The notes under the pieces are model-generated. The model saw only the letters and a program-made list of their open reading frames with translations, ran no database searches and was not told where the DNA came from. From a virus, in the IMG/VR virus record IMGVR_UViG_3300040816_001340, positions 1-59,279 of that record: a DNA stretch of 59,279 nucleotides; one strand, written 5' to 3'. This document shows, in pieces, positions 51,235 through 57,280 of the stretch. The translations under genes were made by a program, and so were the position numbers. Numbering within the stretch: the first letter of the stretch is position 1; each line of letters starts with the position of its first letter.

Positions 51235-51921
51235 ATGTATAAATACGATAACCTCGTAACTATTTTAGAAACTAACAATGAACAACATAAAACGTGGACA
51301 CTAAATGAAAATTACGAATTCATTCTTCAAGAAAAAAGATTTTCTAAGTGGTATGATTTCAAAGAAGTTGCTGTAAATGATTTATATGATTTATATTCAC
51401 TTTTAGAATCATGCCAAAATAATCCACATCAAAGTATCATTCGAGGAAAAATAAACGAAAAAGCATGGAAGCATAAGCTTGATGGCTATAAAATAACTAG
51501 ATCAAAAGATTTCATTAAAGACTATCCTAAACGATGGATCATGTTTGACATTGATAACTTCTTAAAGCCTGAAAGTGTTGATATTACTCGTTCTAAAGGT
51601 CGCAAAGAATCAATTGAGATTTTCTTAGAATCCTTAGGTAGTCAATTCAAAGAAACGTCTTATATTTGTCAGTTTTCTAATGGAATGTTTCCTACTAGCG
51701 AAAAAATAAAAGCTCACTTGTGGTTTATGCTAGATAAACCTGCAAAATGTCAAGAGTTAAAAGAATACTTTACTAAAGACAAATACAACTTAGATACATG
51801 TGTTTTTAATGCACCTCAAATATATTACACTTCAAAACCTAAGTTTACGAACTGCTTAGACCCACTATCAGAATCTAGACTTTATTTGATAGAAAAAAAG
51901 AACAACTTATTAAAACTGTAA
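51235..51921 (+). CDS. PrimPol-like archaeo-eukaryotic primase (AEP) domain protein
   Basis: 228 residues. Motif I is RWIMFDIDNF (Asp105, Asp107), motif II KIKAHLWFMLDKP (His161), and a later LDTCVFNAPQIYYTSKPKF...DPLSESR matches the closing block of AEP-fold primase-polymerases on plasmids and phages (HLWF.LD+P..., D..(L/V)F...Q.(H/I)YT..P.F...DP). AEP enzymes make RNA or DNA primers. Here it stands alone without a helicase domain. The window has a DnaB-like helicase but no DnaG-type primase, so this may be the phage primase. It is in a plus-strand island with PolX. Confidence 0.68.
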   Translation: MYKYDNLVTILETNNEQHKTWTLNENYEFILQEKRFSKWYDFKEVAVNDLYDLYSLLESCQNNPHQSIIRGKINEKAWKHKLDGYKITRSKDFIKDYPKRWIMFDIDNFLKPESVDITRSKGRKESIEIFLESLGSQFKETSYICQFSNGMFPTSEKIKAHLWFMLDKPAKCQELKEYFTKDKYNLDTCVFNAPQIYYTSKPKFTNCLDPLSESRLYLIEKKNNLLKL

Positions 51922-51926
51922 ATTTT

Positions 51927-51934
51927 TATTTATA
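51927..51934 (+). promoter_or_regulatory. TATTTATA box before the plus-strand leader gene
   Basis: Plus-sense TATTTATA 23 nt before the ATG at 51958, in a 36-nt intergenic gap, followed by AAGGAG. One of seven. Confidence 0.3.
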
Positions 51935-51957
51935 TTTAGCATAGACAAGGAGAAAAA

Positions 51958-52542
51958 ATGAAAATTTCACTAAATGAGCTAAGAAAAATTGTTAGAAACA
52001 CCATTACGGAAGCACTTGATGACGATCGCATGTCACGCCCAAGCATGAGCGATGAGTATGCAGAGACAACTGCACAAGGTCTTGGCAGCGCAGCGGAAAC
52101 CGGTTATATGCATGGTTTAGGCTATTATGATGCAGATCGTCAGGCATTTGTTGCAGGTAAGGTAGATCTTGACATTGATCCTGCACTTGCTGATAACGAG
52201 CTTTTAGATGGCCCAGCTTCACCACTTTCATATGCTGATAGAGGTGATGTTGTTATTGACATGACAGTTCTATTCGGCGCACCAGGCTCTGTTCAGTCAG
52301 GTGAAATGAGATCAAGAGAGACAATTTATCTTAAAGATGGCGACCCTATTCTAGCAAAGATTAGAAAAGCATATAACGAGCCTTCAGTTGATGGCTCTTT
52401 CGAAAGCAGAAGAGACGCAATTTATGGTGCTCTAGATATCTTAGCACAAAATGACCTTATTCCAATCGAGACACAGCCTGAAGATGTTTCTGTTGTAACA
52501 ATGGGTATGGGCACAAGAAAGCTTAGCGAACTAGTAAGGTAA
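51958..52542 (+). CDS. Leader-bearing protein, possible capsid-internal protein
   Basis: 194 residues. The leader MKISLNELRKIVRNTITEA has an ITE site as expected for cleavage after Glu18. The remainder is acidic, Gly/Ala/Asp-rich and moderately higher in GC, without a motif I know. It includes a VVIDMTVLFGAPG strand-loop and a C-terminal GMGTRKLSELVR. AAGGAGAAAAA precedes the ATG. It lies between the primase-like gene and PolX on the plus strand, so its transcription is not with the minus-strand leader genes. Confidence 0.6.
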   Translation: MKISLNELRKIVRNTITEALDDDRMSRPSMSDEYAETTAQGLGSAAETGYMHGLGYYDADRQAFVAGKVDLDIDPALADNELLDGPASPLSYADRGDVVIDMTVLFGAPGSVQSGEMRSRETIYLKDGDPILAKIRKAYNEPSVDGSFESRRDAIYGALDILAQNDLIPIETQPEDVSVVTMGMGTRKLSELVR

Positions 52543-52546
52543 AGCA

Positions 52547-53638
52547 ATGACTTTTAGGCACAAAAAAAAACTTTTAGCTAATGCATTTGAAGAGTTAGCT
52601 TTAGAATGTATGAAAATACAAGTTCAAAAAGATAGAGACATTTATGAATATGCTCCTTCAATTGTTAATTTTCATAAAAACTTAATTCTAGGAAATCTTC
52701 AAGAAAGCTTAAATAAAGATTTTTTTGTCTATAACTATGACACTATCCTTAGAGAAAAGATAGATCATAGTAGTTTTCCAGTGTCAAATAGAAGACAAAT
52801 GGACAAGATAAATAGCATGCCACTTTCTATCTCAGAACGAGTAAAAAATGGTTATCTATTCAAACCTAATCACCTCTATTTAGAAAATAACTTGGTTAAA
52901 ATCAACTGGAAAAAGTTTAATCTAGAAGAACACATCAAATTCTTAAAAGAAAGTATTGTTCACGAGTCAATATCTATTTGTGATACAAATGTATTAAATG
53001 GCTACTGGGACGGATCAGATCTTTTAATGCAAAAGTCAAAAGGCATGATCAACGAAAGTGGTGCATTAGACTGTGATAAAAAGCCATATTCATACGCTAG
53101 AAAAGTATTTAATAAAACAGGTAAAGAAATTTATCGTGCTTTATCTAAAGAAGGTTTCTTAGTAGAAAACATATATGACGCCGGATCTTTAAGAAGAAAG
53201 AAAAGTGTTGTTGGTGATATTGACTTTATTGTAAACATCGTTGGTCATAATAAGCTAGGGCAGCTTAATAATAACGATTATAGAGAAGAAAAAATCTTTA
53301 CCGAACAATATCAGTGGTTATTTGGAAACGCTATTAAAAAGAATATAGAGACTGATATTTGTAAGTCTTATAAGAATATTACGCAGTTTATATCTGAAGG
53401 TATGCAATGTGATGTATTTTTCTGCACACCAACTTCTATTTCGACAAGAAGATGTTATTGGACAGGATCAGCAGCACATAATGTTAAGATTCTATATGAA
53501 GGCTTTAAGAAAGATATTATATTTTCTTTTGACTACATTTATGACAAAAATAACAAAAAGCTTCTAAAACCCAAGAGTGAAAAAGAGATCTTTAATATAT
53601 TTGGTCTCGATTACGTTCCACCAGAACAAAGATATTAA
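52547..53638 (+). CDS. DNA polymerase family X (Pol beta-like)
   Basis: 363 residues. The nucleotidyltransferase palm is DAGSLRRKKSVVGDIDFIV (Gly213-Ser214, Asp224, Asp226), the third carboxylate Asp289 lies in MQCDVFFC, and the PolX end CYWTGSAAHNVKILYEGF, then EKEIFNIFGLDYVPPEQR, is complete. The N-terminal 180 residues are not a recognisable 8-kDa lyase domain. PolX fills short gaps in base excision repair. With the Fpg/Nei enzyme at the left end it could give the phage its own repair path. The stop overlaps that of the convergent VOC gene by 4 nt. Confidence 0.9.
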   Translation: MTFRHKKKLLANAFEELALECMKIQVQKDRDIYEYAPSIVNFHKNLILGNLQESLNKDFFVYNYDTILREKIDHSSFPVSNRRQMDKINSMPLSISERVKNGYLFKPNHLYLENNLVKINWKKFNLEEHIKFLKESIVHESISICDTNVLNGYWDGSDLLMQKSKGMINESGALDCDKKPYSYARKVFNKTGKEIYRALSKEGFLVENIYDAGSLRRKKSVVGDIDFIVNIVGHNKLGQLNNNDYREEKIFTEQYQWLFGNAIKKNIETDICKSYKNITQFISEGMQCDVFFCTPTSISTRRCYWTGSAAHNVKILYEGFKKDIIFSFDYIYDKNNKKLLKPKSEKEIFNIFGLDYVPPEQRY

Positions 53639-54150
53639 TCAGCTTTAATCTTATAATATCTGTTATGAGGTAGATCCGGCGTAAAGAACAGAATTCTATT
53701 ACCTTCTGGATCTACAAGTTCAAAATTTGTATCGCCCCATGATGTTTTTTCTAGACTGCCAATCTTAATGTTCTTTCTAGAAAACTTATCATGTAGACTT
53801 TGCACATTCTTTACACGAATTGACATAGAACAATTACCAAAGAATTTTCTATTAGCACCTTTCTTACTAAAAAGCTCTAATATGTTTCCACCTACATTTA
53901 TCATTGTCCCATCACCACTAGCGTCTCTCCAATAACGAACAACAGGAAACTCAAGAATCTTATTATAAAATCTAGTCATTTCTTGCATGTTATCAACATA
54001 CATGTGAACTCTAACTTCTCTAGAGTAAGGCCTCCAAGATTTACCTAAATCTATTCCTGCTTCCTGCGCAGCTTTAACATCAGTTGCAGTTGGCGACGTA
54101 TTTACTTTCTTTTTCTCTACTTTGTCGTTCTGACTTAAGAATCCAATCAT
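53635..54150 (-). CDS. VOC-fold (glyoxalase/dioxygenase-like) protein
   Basis: 171 residues. After a 47-residue extension comes VRVHMYVDNMQEMTRFYNKIL, GGNILELFSK and SIRVKNVQSLHDKF, then FELVDPEGNRILFFTP, the two beta-alpha-beta-beta-beta units of a VOC domain. Of the four metal ligands, His (VHMYV) and Glu (LELF) are present, while the second-half His and Glu appear replaced (Arg, Ile). It may therefore bind metal weakly or a ligand without catalysis. Its start overlaps the upstream stop by 4 nt (ATGA), so it is coupled to the leader-bearing gene. Confidence 0.7.
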   Translation of the reverse strand: MIGFLSQNDKVEKKKVNTSPTATDVKAAQEAGIDLGKSWRPYSREVRVHMYVDNMQEMTRFYNKILEFPVVRYWRDASGDGTMINVGGNILELFSKKGANRKFFGNCSMSIRVKNVQSLHDKFSRKNIKIGSLEKTSWGDTNFELVDPEGNRILFFTPDLPHNRYYKIKAD

Positions 54151-54875
54151 TGTTTAACCATTTCTATTAACTTTAGCTCTTCTAATATAGGTATTACATC
54201 GTTATTTGTCTTATAATAAGCTTTTGACAAAGAAGATTTAAGCCAACCATCACTTAAACTCTCTTCTCCACTTCTTTTAAGAACATTCTTGAAGGTTGAT
54301 ATTTGCTCTATGTCATCTGAAGGGTCATCTTTTGTGTATTTCGGAACAACGATATCGTCTCTTACACCCTTTATACCTAGTTCTCCAGGCGTGCCAAATA
54401 TACTTTCATAATCCATCTGGATATATTCTAAGTTACCTTCGCTCTGTGATCGTCTGAGATAATAGTCCCAAACCCTTTCAGCATCATCTGAAACTGTTAG
54501 TCTGTCCGACATTAACATTCCTCTCTTAGAAGAAACGTATTCTAAAGCAACTTCATATAATAAAGGACCCCAAGACCTTTCGGCGCTAGATGATGTTGTC
54601 TGCCAGATACTTTTGTTGTTAAAAGTCTTCTGACCAGATCCACTATAAACCCAGTCTATATTAACATAACCATATATTTTCTGCCCAGGAACAAAAGAAG
54701 TGTCCACATATTTAACGTTTATCATGTTACCAACTTCTTCGATTAGTATCTTGCAGCTGTTTTCTTCTCTTTTATTATAGAAAAACAAAGTTTGCACAGA
54801 TTCTTTTATTCTGTCAATTCCTTTGTTTTGCCTTTCTAATAACAACCCTATATACTCTTTTAATAATCTTGACAT
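54147..54875 (-). CDS. Leader-bearing protein with GNAT-like region, possible capsid-internal protein
   Basis: 242 residues. The leader MSRLLKEYIGLLLERQ has an LLE site. Around residues 100-160, SWGPLLYEVALEYVSSKRG, MSDRLTVSDDAERVWDYYLRR follows a pattern common in hypothetical marine phage proteins that looks like a GNAT acetyltransferase (Gly-x-G/P-L helix binding acetyl-CoA, then a dispersed catalytic segment), but the acetyl-CoA motif is not complete. A helical C-terminus follows. It overlaps the VOC gene by 4 nt. Confidence 0.6.
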   Translation of the reverse strand: MSRLLKEYIGLLLERQNKGIDRIKESVQTLFFYNKREENSCKILIEEVGNMINVKYVDTSFVPGQKIYGYVNIDWVYSGSGQKTFNNKSIWQTTSSSAERSWGPLLYEVALEYVSSKRGMLMSDRLTVSDDAERVWDYYLRRSQSEGNLEYIQMDYESIFGTPGELGIKGVRDDIVVPKYTKDDPSDDIEQISTFKNVLKRSGEESLSDGWLKSSLSKAYYKTNNDVIPILEELKLIEMVKQ

Positions 54876-54893
54876 CTTGCACCTTAGCTACAT

Positions 54894-54901
54894 TATAAAT
54901 A
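54894..54901 (-). promoter_or_regulatory. TATTTATA box before the GNAT-like leader gene
   Basis: Gene-sense TATTTATA 18 nt before the ATG at 54875, and a second copy 60 nt further upstream (54954-54961). The 127-nt gap is otherwise AT-rich with a weak CTTTC/GAAAG hairpin. Confidence 0.35.
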
Positions 54902-55002
54902 TGCCTTTTAAGATAACATAAATAACTTCTGCAAGACTTTCTTTAGAAAGATATATAAATACTTACACAGAAAAACATGCAGCAGATTTTATTAAATAAT
55001 AA

Positions 55003-55752
55003 CTACTTTTTCTCGTTATTTCTACTATCAAATACACTTGCCATCGCAGACCCTAAGATACCTGTTAAAACAAGCAAGACTCTTTCTATCATCGCTAAAG
55101 AATCTTTGGCGTCATTGTTACCTGTTACCCACGATGTTATAATCAACAAACCTAACATTGTTATTAAACCAACAGTTCCCGTAAAGATTTGTCGCAATAG
55201 CGTTATTTGTCCGGTCATCTTTTTTTCTTGCAACAAAGCATCTTCAGCTATCTCTTTGGCTTCTTCAGACTTTCGTCTTAGCTCTTCAAGCTGTGCAATA
55301 GCTTTTTCATTATCCGCTAAACTCTTTTCAAGTTCTTTTTCTCTTTTAACTTCGCTAGACCTATCAGCAAATATAGCAACAAAGTATCTTTCTTCACTAT
55401 TTTTTATATCAGCAACATTTGCTTTCAAAGGTATTAGACTTCCATCTTTAGCAACACCTTCTAAACTTCTCCAGTTGCCCATAATACCACTGCTTCGATG
55501 ACCAGATGCTGTTTCTGAAGTTTCTTTATAGTTGTTAACATATGTTCTATGACTTTTAGCAATATTCATAGGCATAAGCTTACGAACATCTAAACCATTC
55601 ATTTCTAAGTGCTGATATTTGAACAACTGTGTTGCAGGACTATTAGCATATCTTATTACTAAGTCACCTGATTTATCTTGAGGATAGTCACAGACAACAA
55701 TAGCTATCTGCAACCTATTACCCATCATTTCTAATGTTTCTATGACTTTCAT
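55003..55752 (-). CDS. PAS-domain protein with coiled coil and two C-terminal membrane spans
   Basis: 249 residues. Residues 12-131 are a PAS sensor domain with the block LEGVAKDGSLIPLKANVADI and a closing RYFVAIFADRSSEVKR. Residues 134-187 form a coiled coil (EKELEKSLADNEKAIAQLEEL). Residues 189-209 and 222-241 are membrane spans (TGTVGLITMLGLLIITSWV; VLLVLTGILGSAMASVF) with a short charged tail, as in small holins. His68 (KSHRTYVNNY) aligns with the heme-binding His of FixL-type PAS domains, but many non-heme PAS domains also have a His there. Ribosome site AGAGGTAGC. A membrane-bound sensor of an unknown signal is the safest description. Confidence 0.78.
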   Translation of the reverse strand: MKVIETLEMMGNRLQIAIVVCDYPQDKSGDLVIRYANSPATQLFKYQHLEMNGLDVRKLMPMNIAKSHRTYVNNYKETSETASGHRSSGIMGNWRSLEGVAKDGSLIPLKANVADIKNSEERYFVAIFADRSSEVKREKELEKSLADNEKAIAQLEELRRKSEEAKEIAEDALLQEKKMTGQITLLRQIFTGTVGLITMLGLLIITSWVTGNNDAKDSLAMIERVLLVLTGILGSAMASVFDSRNNEKK

Positions 55753-55782
55753 TGCTACCTCTTATAAGATAAATATGATGTT

Positions 55783-57162
55783 TTAGTCCCAAACCCATAT
55801 ATTACTTCCACAACCCCATACCTTAAATAGTTTGAGCTTAGTAACCTTTTCTATTTCTTTCTCGTTCTTATCTGTCTTAAACATAAATCGATCAAATCTT
55901 TGAACACCATCAGAATACCAATAATCAACTCCTGTGTTACCAACATACTGAAATCCTACTTTCTCATACCCTAACCCTTCACCAAATCTTCGATCTGCAT
56001 ATGTCATGATACTTCCTTCATTATTTGCCTTAAAATACTTAAGAAGTTTACTTAATCCTCCTACTACGTTTGTATTTAACTGCGACGCAAACCTGCTAAT
56101 CTCCCAATAACCTTTCCATTTTCTCTGTCTAGGTTTTCTAAATCCTATTGCAGAAACTAACTTGCCATTATAGAACAGACCTAACTTAATACTACTATTT
56201 ACTTTGCCACTTATATGACATTCATTCATAAAGTTATTAAAAACTTTTGTTTCTAACTCTCTAACAACACATTTTCTTGCCCATATTCTTTCACATAAAC
56301 CTAAGCGACTTCTAATCATACTTTTGCAAATATCTTTCTTAAAATCCCATTCATCTGAAAATATGTGCATTAGTTTTGCGTTTTGTTCTAGCACTTTTTC
56401 TGTTTTATTTTTTAGTTCATTTTTTGACGTTCTATCAACTAGTTCACTATGCCAATACAAACCATTATATTCTATGCCAAAATGCTTGTCTGCAACATAT
56501 ATGTCTATCTCTTTAGGCTTTATTAGAGTTCTATCGTTACTTTTAACACTTTCGTCGACTAATGTCTTAACAAAATCATACACTTCGATTTCACTTTTAC
56601 TTCTAGAAATAGGATAACATTTAGGGCACAAAGATCCTCTTTCAAAAGCTTGTAATGTTTTCTTACAAACAAAGTCACATTTTTTACACTTAAACTCTAA
56701 ATACTGCCTTTGTCTACTAAAATACTCTTCTAAGGGAGTTAAGATTTCAAACTCTTCATTTCTCTGTAGTATTCGCTCTAATACTTTTTTATCACCTAAT
56801 CTTTTAGTAAAACTAATTCTATTTATTGTTTCTTCGCTATGTTTCTTTCCCCAAAAAGGATTGTCTTTACCCTTTTGACCTTTTATTCTGCTATCTTCTT
56901 TAGAAGTTTTGCCTTTATTCCACGCCTCATGACGACCGCCCCTTCGGCCACCTTCAGACATAGCAACCTTTGAACAATCAGAACAATACTTCTTAAACTG
57001 AAATGCTACATAACGTGTTTCTTTGCCGCAATTCTTACATCCTACATTGTTATTGTAAATGTATTTAGCCGTATATTCTTTACTTAAAAGTTTATGCTCT
57101 TTTTTTAAGTGATTGCTAAAATCTTTACCACTTGACTCATAATCACATATCTTGCATATCAT
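55783..57162 (-). CDS. Homing endonuclease, Hef/Vsr-like with zinc fingers and NUMOD3-type repeat
   Basis: 459 residues from the ATG at 57162 (AAAGGTATAATG upstream). Order: C2H2-like finger (CKICDYESSGKDFSNHLKKEH region), second CxxC pair (CKNCG, CSDCS), NUMOD3-like DNA-binding segment (KDNPFWGKKHSEETINRIS), third zinc knot (CKKCDFVC, CPKC), then a Vsr-like nuclease (SKSEIEVYDFVKTL, KEIDIYVADKHFGIEYNGLYWHSE) with acidic and His catalytic residues. Residues 300-440 resemble a GNAT fold often attached to such enzymes. It is free-standing beside the capsid gene, a usual place for a selfish endonuclease. Confidence 0.85.
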   Translation of the reverse strand: MICKICDYESSGKDFSNHLKKEHKLLSKEYTAKYIYNNNVGCKNCGKETRYVAFQFKKYCSDCSKVAMSEGGRRGGRHEAWNKGKTSKEDSRIKGQKGKDNPFWGKKHSEETINRISFTKRLGDKKVLERILQRNEEFEILTPLEEYFSRQRQYLEFKCKKCDFVCKKTLQAFERGSLCPKCYPISRSKSEIEVYDFVKTLVDESVKSNDRTLIKPKEIDIYVADKHFGIEYNGLYWHSELVDRTSKNELKNKTEKVLEQNAKLMHIFSDEWDFKKDICKSMIRSRLGLCERIWARKCVVRELETKVFNNFMNECHISGKVNSSIKLGLFYNGKLVSAIGFRKPRQRKWKGYWEISRFASQLNTNVVGGLSKLLKYFKANNEGSIMTYADRRFGEGLGYEKVGFQYVGNTGVDYWYSDGVQRFDRFMFKTDKNEKEIEKVTKLKLFKVWGCGSNIWVWD

Positions 57163-57220
57163 ATCATTATACCTTTTCGTGGTGTCTATATAATATATAT
57201 GCACAACTTTTTTTATATAC

Positions 57221-57244
57221 AAAAAAACCAGCCGAAGCTGGTTT
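57221..57244 (-). terminator. UUCG-loop intrinsic terminator after the capsid gene
   Basis: On the minus strand AAACCAGC-UUCG-GCUGGUUU forms a perfect 8-bp stem with the extra-stable UUCG loop, followed by a run of U (57227-57221). It ends the major capsid transcript 37 nt after its stop codon. Confidence 0.88.
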
Positions 57245-57257
57245 CTTCTAGACCGAC

Positions 57258-57271
57258 CTAGCCGAAGCTAG
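57258..57271 (-). other. Second UUCG hairpin next to the terminator
   Basis: CTAGC-UUCG-GCTAG, 5 bp, located 10 nt after the capsid stop and 13 nt before the terminator stem. It may protect the 3' end of the abundant capsid message. Confidence 0.6.
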
Positions 57272-57280
57272 ATGTTATCC

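Noticed and set aside
54977-55501. 174-codon plus-strand frame opposite the PAS gene
   Set aside because: Low-complexity Ser/Leu translation that mirrors the coiled coil of the minus-strand gene; no ribosome site.
55003-55752. Firm call of a heme oxygen sensor
   Set aside because: Only one aligned His supports it, and non-heme PAS domains often share it; kept as a test in the findings.
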